This document shows, piece by piece, positions 5,870 through 12,120 of a stretch of DNA of 12,120 nucleotides. This stretch comes from Candidatus Falkowiibacteriota bacterium (GTDB lineage: Bacteria > Patescibacteriota > Patescibacteriia > JACRDY01): contig JACRDY010000003.1 in assembly GCA_016218485.1 (NCBI GenBank), positions 1 through 12,120 of the forward strand, written 5' to 3'. Both the position numbers and the translations under genes were made by a program. Positions within the stretch are counted from its first letter, which is position 1. Every line of letters starts with the position of its first letter. The notes beneath the pieces are model-generated. The model did no database searches, had not been told where the DNA came from, and worked only from the letters and a program-made list of their open reading frames with translations.

Positions 5870-5901
5870 TCACAGGGGTGCCTAAGGATTGGTTGTAAAA
5901 T

Positions 5902-7167
5902 CTACGGTAATGATACTTTTTTGACTTCCGCCGCATTGACCGGACCGATAATAGCCAAATTAAGACGCGCGGCGCAACAGATCGTCTGCGCGGCGGTCTG
6001 CACGGCGCGGCCGCTCACGGCCAACAGTTTCTTGATTTTCGTTTCAGGAGACAGAGTAGCGCCGGTCAAGAGCTGCTGCTGGCCATACCACTGCGCCAGC
6101 GCCGCCGAGTCTTCCAGGCTGATGGCCAGATGGCCCCGCACGAACTCTTTGGCCAGGTGTAACTCCTCCGGACGCGGTCCGTGCTGCTTGATATCCTCAA
6201 TTTCTGCCAGCATCACCTCCACGGCGGTACGCCATCGTTTCTTGTCCAAGCCCGCCTGGATCATCAGGCAGCCGCTGTCCTGATAGGGGCTGTTACTGGC
6301 GCGCACCGAGTACGCCAGTCCCCGCTTCTCACGCACTTCAATGAACAGCCGCGAGCTCATGGTGCCGCCGAGAATGATGGACAGGAGATTGGCGGCATAC
6401 TGCTGCGGATGATGGTAGCCGAACGACGGCCAGCCCAGCGCCAGCTGCACCTGGTCGCTGTCCCGATGCCTGGCCCGGTGCTGCCAATACTGCTGGCGAC
6501 TCTTGAAGACCCGGAAGCTGTTTTTGCGGTAAGGGGCGCGCGCTGGCCGATCAAAATACTTGTTAATCAGCTGCCGATCCCGGTCGGAAACTTTACCGGC
6601 AATGGACAGCACCATATTCTTGGGGTGATAAAACTTTTGCCAGTAGGCCACGATCTGACTTCTACTCATGGCGCGTATCTGCGGTTTACCGCCAATGACC
6701 TGCCAGCCCAAAGTACTGCCGGCAAAGACCAGCTCCTCATTAACATTCTCCACGTGCATCATGGGGTTGTCTTGGTACATATTGATTTCTTCCAAGATGA
6801 CTCCTCGCTCGCGGTTCATTTCCGTGGCGTCATAGAGCGAATGGAACATCATATCGGACAGGAGGTCCAGCGCCAGCGCCAGGTGGTCAGCGCCCACCTT
6901 GATGTAGTAGGCGGTGTGATCTTTTGAGGTGTAGGCGTTGTACTCGGCTCCGACCGTATCCAGCTCGCGTGAAATAGCCAAGGTGGAAGGGCGCGTCCTC
7001 GTGCCTTTGAACATCAGGTGTTCCAAGAAGTGAGAAATACCGCTGATGGCAGGAGTTTCATAGCGGCTGCCGGCGGCCACTGACAAAAAAACCGCCACGG
7101 TGTTGGTTTGATTGAGTGGCGTGGTCAGCACGGTTAAGCCGTTGCGCAGGGTGAAGTGTTGCTGCAT
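5902..7167 (-). CDS. M16 family zinc metallopeptidase (pitrilysin/processing-peptidase type)
   Basis: 421 aa, the usual single-unit M16B length. The inverted zinc motif HFLEH is at 46-50 (His46, Glu49, His50), and the distal glutamate ligand lies in VILEEINMYQDNP (Glu126 or Glu127). The strand motif GAEYNAYTSKDHTAYY (74-88) is typical. The C-terminal half carries the second M16 domain, with LAYSVRASNSPY, the region that binds substrate in related enzymes. Such peptidases degrade short peptides in a closed chamber; whether it works in the cytoplasm is not shown, and no signal peptide is seen. It starts 7 bp after the glycosyltransferase-like gene and is co-transcribed with it. No Shine-Dalgarno. 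Stop is TAG. Confidence 0.93.
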   Translation of the reverse strand: MQQHFTLRNGLTVLTTPLNQTNTVAVFLSVAAGSRYETPAISGISHFLEHLMFKGTRTRPSTLAISRELDTVGAEYNAYTSKDHTAYYIKVGADHLALALDLLSDMMFHSLYDATEMNRERGVILEEINMYQDNPMMHVENVNEELVFAGSTLGWQVIGGKPQIRAMSRSQIVAYWQKFYHPKNMVLSIAGKVSDRDRQLINKYFDRPARAPYRKNSFRVFKSRQQYWQHRARHRDSDQVQLALGWPSFGYHHPQQYAANLLSIILGGTMSSRLFIEVREKRGLAYSVRASNSPYQDSGCLMIQAGLDKKRWRTAVEVMLAEIEDIKQHGPRPEELHLAKEFVRGHLAISLEDSAALAQWYGQQQLLTGATLSPETKIKKLLAVSGRAVQTAAQTICCAARLNLAIIGPVNAAEVKKVSLP

Positions 7168-7174
7168 AGGTATT

Positions 7175-8278
7175 TTATAATTGTTTATCTTTAGACTGCG
7201 TCAGTATAACCAAAAATGCGCCGAAACACAACATCACGACTAAGAGCGCTGCCAAAGCAAACACTTTACCCAAACTCTGGAGAAAGAGCGCCAGACTGCC
7301 GAAAATCAGAGAAAAGGCATAGAGCACGGCCACCGCTTGCCGATGGCTGAAGCCGACGTCCAGCAAGCGAAAGTGCAGGTGTTTACGGTCAGCGGTGGTA
7401 AACGGATTAGCCCGCTCCCAAACGGCCCGGCGAATAACCACCCAGACCACATCCAGAATCGGCACGCCCATGATCAAGAGCGCGGTGGCGATCTTGGCGC
7501 CGGAGATGATGGCCAGCACTCCCAGGATAAAACCAATGAACAGCGGCCCGCTCTCCCCCAAAAAAATCTTGGCCGGGTACCAATTAAAAAACAAAAAGCC
7601 GAAGCAGGCGCCCGCTAAAATAATACTCAACATGGCCGTCTCCGGCTGCCACCAGCGCGTGGCGCTGGACAGGAGAAAGATGACCAAGGCGCCAATCGTG
7701 CCCATACCCGCCACCAGGCCGTCCAGGCCGTCCAGCAGTTTAACCGTATACATCATGCCCAAGAGCCAGATCACGGTGAAAGCGTCCGCCGGCAACGTCA
7801 GGCGATACGGCACGCCATGCCACCACAACAGCACCCACTGATACGCGTCAAGGTGTAGCAGACCACCAAAAGGATTGGATACTTGCGTAATGCCAATGCC
7901 ACCGACAATCACCGTCAGTATGGCCAAGAACGGGCCGATCAGCTGGCGGCTGGGTCGTAACTGGTAGCGGTCATCCAGCCAACCACTGACGCCCAAAATG
8001 AGCCCGGCGATAATCACTGCGAGGATGTTCTTGAACGCGATATGTTGACCGATGACGATATCGCTGCTATACGTCACGACGAGGGTAATAACGCTGAACG
8101 CGCCAATGACTGCCAAGCCGCCGAGCAGCGGCACGGGACTAGAGTGAATTTTGCGCGATATGGTAGGCTGATCCAGAATGCCTCGGCGCTGCGCCACAGC
8201 CTTTATAATCAAGGTTAAAACCGCCGACAGGCTAGCGGTGGCCACAAAAGCGAGAATATACTGAAGATAGATGTTCAC
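7175..8278 (-). CDS. WecA/TagO/MraY-family polyprenyl-phosphate sugar-1-phosphate transferase, divergent
   Basis: 367 aa with about ten membrane helices. The family moves a sugar-1-phosphate from a UDP-sugar to a polyprenyl phosphate, the first lipid-linked step of cell-wall or surface-glycan synthesis. Landmarks: LDDR (101-104, Mg-binding Asp pair), LLDGLDGLVAG (181-191), FNWYPAKIFLGESGP (231-245) and DRKHLHFRLLDVGFSHRQ (297-313), which is closer to WecA/TagO than to MraY. Two usual residues differ: Lys180 where the NxxDGLDG motif has Asn, and Glu242 where GDxGS has the metal-binding Asp. The start codon is GTG (8278). A leader with repeated sequence lies upstream; the M16 gene follows after 7 bp. 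Activity is probable but the changes are notable. Stop is TAA. Confidence 0.9.
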   Translation of the reverse strand: MNIYLQYILAFVATASLSAVLTLIIKAVAQRRGILDQPTISRKIHSSPVPLLGGLAVIGAFSVITLVVTYSSDIVIGQHIAFKNILAVIIAGLILGVSGWLDDRYQLRPSRQLIGPFLAILTVIVGGIGITQVSNPFGGLLHLDAYQWVLLWWHGVPYRLTLPADAFTVIWLLGMMYTVKLLDGLDGLVAGMGTIGALVIFLLSSATRWWQPETAMLSIILAGACFGFLFFNWYPAKIFLGESGPLFIGFILGVLAIISGAKIATALLIMGVPILDVVWVVIRRAVWERANPFTTADRKHLHFRLLDVGFSHRQAVAVLYAFSLIFGSLALFLQSLGKVFALAALLVVMLCFGAFLVILTQSKDKQL

Positions 8279-8302
8279 GGTAATAGACTTAACGAGATGG
8301 TC

Positions 8303-8362
8303 GTTAACCAGAGTTTTAAAGAGTTCGCCGGTTAACCAGAGTTTTAAAACCTAGGTTAACCG
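8303..8362. promoter_or_regulatory. 18-bp direct repeat and GGTTAACC inverted repeat in a leader
   Basis: GTTAACCAGAGTTTTAAA occurs at 8303-8320 and 8331-8348, 28 bp apart. CGGTTAACC (8329-8337) also pairs with GGTTAACCG (8354-8362), around the palindrome GTTTTAAAAC (8341-8350). The block sits 25-84 bp before the GTG start of the transferase gene. It may be a tandem operator, a terminator-like hairpin for the ClpC-like gene, or a local duplication. Confidence 0.5.
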
Positions 8363-8391
8363 ACAATTTTTAATTTTCAATTTCTTTGTCG
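8361..8391 (-). terminator. Weak AT-rich hairpin after the ClpC-like gene
   Basis: CGACAA (8361-8366) pairs with TTGTCG (8386-8391), with further A-T pairing inside. It is 15 bp past the stop at 8406. No T-run follows, so termination is only a guess. Confidence 0.3.
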
Positions 8392-8405
8392 CAAAACTAT
8401 TTCAG

Positions 8406-11225
8406 CTACTCATTCAAAACGTCCTTTTCCACCCTCGTCTGCCCGCCCGGCTCAACGATAATACGGTCGCCCCGGCCATACTGATTCTGAATCTTCATGT
8501 TGGCGAGCGTATTAGACAGCCGATCCTGGATGACCCGGCGCAGCGGCCGCGCGCCAAACTGCGGATCAAAGCCGAGTTGCGCTAATTCCGCTATGACCGC
8601 CGGACTGACCTGTAATGCCACGCCCTCACCCAGGAGCGTATCAGCGATTTTTTTGACCAAGAGACCGGTAATCTGCAGCACGTCATCCATGGTTAAGGGT
8701 TTAAAAACGTTAATAGCGTCAAAACGGTTGAGGACCTCCGGCCGAAAAAACTCATTGAGCTTGTTCTCAATCAATTCATGCTTAATCTGCTGCAGTTCAA
8801 CACCGGCCTTGACCTGTTCCTGGATAAAACGGGTACCAGCGTTGGCGGTCATGATAATGATGGAGTTGGTGAAGTCCACGGTGCGCCCCAGATTGTCCGT
8901 CAGCCGCCCATCGTCCATCACCTGCAGAAACAAATTCAAAATATCCGGGTGCGCCTTTTCCACCTCATCAAAAAGCAGTAAGGCGAAAGGATTCTGGCGC
9001 GCCAATTCAGTCAAGTACCCGCGCGACTGGCTGTCGGTCGGCGAGCCAATCAGGCGATACAGCCCTTCCTTAGTCTGGTACTCCGACATATCCAGGCGAA
9101 TCATGTTTTTTTCGTCACCGAAGTAGACCGCGGCAATGGTTTTGGCCAGTTCAGTCTTACCCACGCCGGTCGGCCCGAGGAACAGAAAATTGGCAATGGG
9201 ACGATTGGGGTCACGCATACCGGCGCGCGCCCGGCGGAGCGCATCAGCCACCTCGCTGACCGCTTCCTCCTGGTCTACCATCCGCTGGTGAATCTCGTCC
9301 TCCAAGTTGACCAGTTTCTCCGATTCCCGCTGGCTGATTTTGGTCAGCGGGATGTTGGTTTTGGCGGAAATAATCACGGCCACATCTTCAGCGCTGACCA
9401 GGCCGCCGCTCGCGCCCTGTTTCTTAGCCACGTCCACGGCGGTTTCTTTGAGGAGTTCAATGGCCTTGGCTGGCAAATACCGATCATGTAAATAGCGACC
9501 GGACAGCTCTATGGCTTTGGCCACCGCATCATAGGAAAACACCACTTTGTTTTGATACTCAATACCGCCGACCCGGCTCTCCACTATTTGAATCGCCTGG
9601 TTGCCCTTGGGTTCATTGACCGTTACTTTGTGCAAATAATTACCCAGACTGGTGACGGTTTCCATCTGGCTGTACTCTTGAGGGTTGGCGGTGGTGATGG
9701 CGATAGAATTGGTTTTGGCCAGATAATTGGACAGGGCGGATGACAGATCCAAACTCTCTTCGCCACCGACGCTGATACCAACCAAGTCCGCTACGTTCTC
9801 AATGACCAAAATAACATTGCCGGCGCGTTCCAGTTCGTCAAAAATGCGCAGCAGCCGCTCATTGCCTTCTGCAGCGGTGCCGCCGGCGGTCAGCTTGGGT
9901 ACGCTGAGGGACAGCAGTCGCTTGTCTTGGAGAATTTTCGGCACTTCATCAGCGATCATCCGCTGGGCAATTTCTTCAATAATAGCGCTCTTGCCGACGC
10001 CCGGCAGCCCCACCAGCACCACACTGGCGCTGCTGCCTTGGATAATGCGAAAAATTTCTTCAATTTCCCGCTCCCGCGCGATATTGGTGGGAAACATGCC
10101 ATAGGCTGCTTGGCGCGTCAGGTCTGTCGCAAAGGCATCCAGAAATGGTGTCATCACCGCGGTGTAGGCCTTATTGACCTCGCCCTTAGGCCGGCGCCGG
10201 CCCAGGCGGTGGTAGCGCTGCCACTGGTCACGCAACTGCTCATTGACCTGTAGCCAGACCACCACATTTTTAATTTTGTCAGGCTCAATGGCTAGCTCAT
10301 AGAGTAACTCCGAAGCCAAATTTTTTTCTTGATCAATGGCAATCAGCAGCTCGGCCACCGTGACTTTGGATTGGCGGGTTAGATACGCCTGTTCGTAGGC
10401 TCTAAACAGAATATTTTTGACCGCGGCTGACAGCGCCGGATCAGACGAACCGTTGGCCTCTTTGCCCAGCGCCGCTTTAATCCCCTGGGCCAGCTTGTCC
10501 CAGTCAGTGCCCAACCGGCTAAAAATCACGGCGATGCGATTATTGGTGAACGACCCGGCCAAGAGGTGAATGGGCAGCACCTCGGCGTGATGCCAATTTT
10601 TGGCGATGCGCCAGGCCTGCTCAATAGCCTTGATTGTTTCAGGCTTGAAACTTAAACTGATATCCAAGAGTTGCGCCGCCGGCCCGTTGAGTTCAGCCCA
10701 GGCCGGCGTCAGCGGCGCCACCGCGTCCGGGTGCTTGCCGCTGACATCTTCCACAAAAACCCGACGCAACACCGCGTGCTCTTCGGTACTGGCTCGCTCC
10801 AGCCGGTAGTAGGCGTAGCCATCCAGGAGCAGGCTCAACCAAAAAATAATCGCCCGAATATCCCCGCTCGAGTCAGACCAGCCATACCAGCGCCAGAGGA
10901 ATGGAGAAAAATGTATTGCAAAAACCTGCCCCGACCAGAAAGCCGCTCCATAGAGCCAAGCGCCCAACAGCAACCCGAGCAGGCCAAAAATGACCAAACT
11001 GAAATTGAGCGCTTTAGTTACAATCAGCTCCAGATGGCGCTGAGCAATGTGCTGCCAGTCTATGATTTTGCTCCAGTAGAGGGTGTAGTGCTGCGGCGTC
11101 GCGCTGTCCAAATCAGTGTACCAGTAGACTAAGCCAAAACCGTCGCACTCGGCACAGCCGCTGCCTCCGCACTGCGGGCAGAGCGCGGGGTAAAAATGTG
11201 ATAATATAATCTGTTCGTCAGGCAT
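8406..11225 (-). CDS. Membrane-anchored, zinc-knuckle ClpC-like AAA+ ATPase
   Basis: 939 aa. Order: a zinc knuckle CPQCGGSGCAEC (Cys16, 19, 24, 27); membrane helices (about 71-93 and 124-141); a double Clp_N domain (about 195-326); AAA1 (about 375-545); AAA2 (about 640-840); and a C-terminal small domain with GARPLRR (sensor 2). AAA2 keeps Walker A GPTGVGKT (684-691), Walker B LLLFDE (749-754) and Arg834. AAA1 keeps Walker A GLPGVGKS (405-412), but its Walker B reads LVIEN where FIDE is usual, and the RRF arginine fingers are replaced by NYL. The AAA1 KYRG pore loop and the AAA2 GYVGY pore loop are both absent, as is the VGF-type ClpP loop. It probably remodels membrane proteins rather than feeding ClpP; that is inference. 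It follows a 122-aa membrane protein gene after 8 bp. No Shine-Dalgarno. Stop is TAG. Confidence 0.92.
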   Translation of the reverse strand: MPDEQIILSHFYPALCPQCGGSGCAECDGFGLVYWYTDLDSATPQHYTLYWSKIIDWQHIAQRHLELIVTKALNFSLVIFGLLGLLLGAWLYGAAFWSGQVFAIHFSPFLWRWYGWSDSSGDIRAIIFWLSLLLDGYAYYRLERASTEEHAVLRRVFVEDVSGKHPDAVAPLTPAWAELNGPAAQLLDISLSFKPETIKAIEQAWRIAKNWHHAEVLPIHLLAGSFTNNRIAVIFSRLGTDWDKLAQGIKAALGKEANGSSDPALSAAVKNILFRAYEQAYLTRQSKVTVAELLIAIDQEKNLASELLYELAIEPDKIKNVVVWLQVNEQLRDQWQRYHRLGRRRPKGEVNKAYTAVMTPFLDAFATDLTRQAAYGMFPTNIAREREIEEIFRIIQGSSASVVLVGLPGVGKSAIIEEIAQRMIADEVPKILQDKRLLSLSVPKLTAGGTAAEGNERLLRIFDELERAGNVILVIENVADLVGISVGGEESLDLSSALSNYLAKTNSIAITTANPQEYSQMETVTSLGNYLHKVTVNEPKGNQAIQIVESRVGGIEYQNKVVFSYDAVAKAIELSGRYLHDRYLPAKAIELLKETAVDVAKKQGASGGLVSAEDVAVIISAKTNIPLTKISQRESEKLVNLEDEIHQRMVDQEEAVSEVADALRRARAGMRDPNRPIANFLFLGPTGVGKTELAKTIAAVYFGDEKNMIRLDMSEYQTKEGLYRLIGSPTDSQSRGYLTELARQNPFALLLFDEVEKAHPDILNLFLQVMDDGRLTDNLGRTVDFTNSIIIMTANAGTRFIQEQVKAGVELQQIKHELIENKLNEFFRPEVLNRFDAINVFKPLTMDDVLQITGLLVKKIADTLLGEGVALQVSPAVIAELAQLGFDPQFGARPLRRVIQDRLSNTLANMKIQNQYGRGDRIIVEPGGQTRVEKDVLNE

Positions 11226-11233
11226 AGAGAGAA

Positions 11234-11602
11234 TTAAAACAAAACCTTCAGCAGTTGCCAGAGCAAGAAGGGTGGCGCCAGCAACCAGACCAGCACGATG
11301 ACCACTTGCAGGAGCAGGTAAAACGCCATCATCAAGAGTTTGAGCATAATACCAAAGGTGCGGATAATAAAACTTATAATCTTACCCGCCAGGTCATACT
11401 GCCCGTACATCGGCTTGGTCCAGTTAACAATCCAGACGGTCAGGCCGATATCTTCTTCAAATTCTTTAATGCTATGCCGCCGCCGCTGGAGAAAGCGCGC
11501 AAAGCCGCGGCTGTACCACCACAGCGGCCAATACAAAAGATCACCAACAATATCCTTGGCTATGAATTTCGCCGACAAGAGCATCGGATTTTGACTTTTC
11601 AT
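11234..11602 (-). CDS. Small membrane protein upstream of the ClpC-like gene, unknown function
   Basis: 122 aa; family not recognised. An N-terminal amphipathic part rich in Trp and Arg (residues 15-45, with YWPLWWYSRGFARFLQRRRH) is followed by a middle part (46-70) and a hydrophobic C-terminus (about 75-118) that could form two helices in a hairpin. It lies 8 bp before the ClpC-like gene, in the same transcript, and is the promoter-proximal gene; both proteins are membrane-bound, so a partnership is plausible but unproven. The start is the first Met, 9 bp after a TATAAT box, so the transcript may be leaderless; Met7 (11584) is the alternative. No Shine-Dalgarno. Stop is TAA. Confidence 0.8.
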   Translation of the reverse strand: MKSQNPMLLSAKFIAKDIVGDLLYWPLWWYSRGFARFLQRRRHSIKEFEEDIGLTVWIVNWTKPMYGQYDLAGKIISFIIRTFGIMLKLLMMAFYLLLQVVIVLVWLLAPPFLLWQLLKVLF

Positions 11603-11611
11603 GGTAAATTG

Positions 11612-11620
11612 ATTATATCA
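11612..11620 (-). promoter_or_regulatory. Extended -10 promoter of the 122-aa protein and ClpC-like operon
   Basis: Minus strand TGA TATAAT: consensus -10 (11612-11617) with the TGN extension. The -35 region is a T-tract. Only 9 bp separate the box from the ATG, so the transcript would begin about 2-3 nt before the start codon, nearly leaderless. Confidence 0.7.
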
Positions 11621-11721
11621 CAAATGGCGTGATAAAAAAATCAAAAGAGACTGGCGGAAGTCCAGTGTGTCCAAAACTAGATAGAATTCAAAACTCTCAC
11701 AGAATAGGCACTGTGGGGTTT

Positions 11722-11797
11722 GGAGCGACACGCCCTCCGGGCGTGTTATTGTTTTATCTTGTACCACCGATAACACGCCCGGAGGGCGTGTCGCTCC
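11722..11797. repeat. Perfect 28-bp inverted repeat, REP/BIME-like
   Basis: 11722-11749 is the exact reverse complement of 11770-11797, with a 20-nt spacer. Each arm contains its own hairpin (ACACGCCC with GGGCGTGT, 3-nt loop), so the element can be two small hairpins or one large one. That nested palindrome plan is typical of REP sequences in tail-to-tail pairs, which RAYT transposases act on. No transposase is in the window, so the link is inference. Confidence 0.8.
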
Positions 11798-11832
11798 CCA
11801 CTAAACAGCCGTAGGGAGTGTGAGCAGTGGGT

Positions 11833-11898
11833 GGTCTCCCCCTGCCCCGCCCCGCACCCCGCATTGTGCGGGGCGAGGTGCGGGGCATGAGAAAGACC
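11833..11898. repeat. GC-rich imperfect hairpin
   Basis: GGTCT (11833-11837) and AGACC (11894-11898) enclose TGCCCCGC (11843-11850) pairing with GCGGGGCA (11880-11887), and inner CCCCGCA pairing with TGCGGGG around TTG. The middle of the stem is mismatched. It is only 36 bp from the 28-bp repeat and may be part of the same repeat cluster or of an RNA. Confidence 0.6.
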
Positions 11899-11913
11899 GT
11901 TAAGCGTATAGGG

Positions 11914-11953
11914 ATAAAAAACAAGGTACGCGCCCCAAGGGCGAACGCGTACC
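11914..11953 (-). terminator. Terminator-like hairpin with T-run, minus strand
   Basis: GGTACGCG (11925-11932) pairs perfectly with CGCGTACC (11946-11953); an inner CGCCC/GGGCG pairing competes. On the minus strand it is followed by TTGTTTTTT. It would stop minus-strand transcripts from the right that escape the terminator at 12032-12047, or end an unrecognised RNA. Confidence 0.5.
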
Positions 11954-12024
11954 TCTTGCGCCGACGACGACCCTGCGGAGCTGTGAATTACGAAACTCCC
12001 CCAATTAACTAAAACTTGATATAC

Positions 12025-12053
12025 TAAAAATGACACCCTCAGGTGTCTTTTTA
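12025..12053. terminator. Bidirectional rho-independent terminator
   Basis: GACACC (12032-12037) pairs with GGTGTC (12042-12047), loop CTCA. Five Ts follow on the plus strand and five on the minus strand, so it can work both ways. It sits 31 bp past the stop of the partial gene at the right edge. Confidence 0.8.
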
Positions 12054-12077
12054 GAACTGTCTAAGTCTATGAAGCTC

Positions 12078-12120
12078 TTAATCTTCAAAAAGCTTAAAGC
12101 AGTTGTCACACAGCTTTGTC
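12078..12120 (-). CDS. C-terminal end of a gene cut by the window edge
   Basis: A minus-strand frame enters from the right and ends in TAA (12078-12080). The visible last residues are TKLCDNCFKLFED. The CDNC pair may be half of a zinc site. Support for coding is the TAA stop followed 31 bp later by a good terminator and the shared strand of all neighbours. Only 13 codons are seen, so the protein cannot be named. Confidence 0.45.
   Translation of the reverse strand, partial: TKLCDNCFKLFED

Larger units (their letters stand above)
11603..12077. other. Non-coding region rich in GC hairpins
   Basis: Between the 122-aa gene and the partial gene at the right edge no coding region is convincing. 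It holds, in order, the 28-bp inverted repeat (11722-11797), a GC-rich hairpin (11833-11898), a terminator-like hairpin (11914-11953), a 12-bp match (11983-11994) to the complement of 5862-5873, and a bidirectional terminator (12032-12047). It may include repeats or an unrecognised RNA. Confidence 0.6.

Noticed and set aside
6181..6927. 248-aa plus-strand open frame
   Set aside because: It lies wholly inside the M16 peptidase gene on the other strand and shows no recognisable domain; GC-rich codons keep the shadow frame open.
8497..9126. 209-aa plus-strand open frame
   Set aside because: Shadow of the AAA2 domain of the ClpC-like gene, with a Ser/Arg/Lys-rich composition typical of antisense frames.
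11722..11960. SRP RNA, RNase P RNA or tmRNA
   Set aside because: None of the conserved motifs that I know for these RNAs is visible; left as uncharacterised hairpins.
11746..12036. 96-aa minus-strand open frame
   Set aside because: It runs through the 28-bp inverted repeat, the GC-rich hairpin and two terminator-like hairpins; composition reflects the repeats.

Overview
The window reads like a piece of a Candidate Phyla Radiation (Patescibacteria) genome; this is inference from gene content and style, with no marker gene to place it further. Supporting signs: an unusual membrane-anchored, zinc-knuckle ClpC-like ATPase beside a small membrane protein; a type IV pseudopilin-like gene; a divergent WecA/MraY-type transferase; a TPR protein with one membrane helix; short intergenic gaps full of AT-rich hairpins; and eleven complete genes ending in TAG (8) or TAA (3), never TGA. 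All convincing genes and both tRNAs lie on the minus strand, so transcription runs from right to left.

Layout, in transcription order (right to left). 12078-12120: the last codons of a gene that enters from the right, followed by a bidirectional terminator (12032-12047). 11603-12077: no gene, but three large GC-rich hairpins, one a perfect 28-bp inverted repeat. 11602-8406: a 122-aa membrane protein and a 939-aa ClpC-like AAA+ protein, 8 bp apart. 8405-8279: a leader with an 18-bp direct repeat. 8278-5902: a polyprenyl-phosphate sugar-phosphotransferase and an M16 zinc peptidase, 7 bp apart. 5901-5705: a 40-bp-stem hairpin and a good promoter. 5704-3322: pseudopilin, triosephosphate isomerase and TPR protein, with a 176-bp imperfect inverted repeat between the first two. 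3206-2961: tRNA-Thr(GGT) and tRNA-Tyr(GTA), then a terminator. 2900-2250: a DedA membrane protein. 2249-1600: a 75-aa small exported or membrane protein with the only strong Shine-Dalgarno in the window, a structured leader and its own terminator. 1566-210: a membrane-anchored DsbA-like thiol oxidoreductase and a lipoprotein cupredoxin. 1-150: a hairpin with three tandem G.A motifs that make sense only as plus-strand RNA.

Much of the content concerns the cell envelope: lipid-linked sugar synthesis, membrane protein quality control, a pilus or secretion pseudopilin, DedA, disulfide chemistry and a copper protein outside the membrane. The only central-metabolism gene is tpiA. The best candidates for something undescribed are the plus-strand RNA-like element at the left end, the ClpC-like protein whose first ATPase domain and both pore loops look altered, and the 176-bp inverted repeat upstream of tpiA. 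Promoters, where visible, lie very close to the start codons and Shine-Dalgarno sites are nearly absent, which suggests leaderless or short-leader expression.
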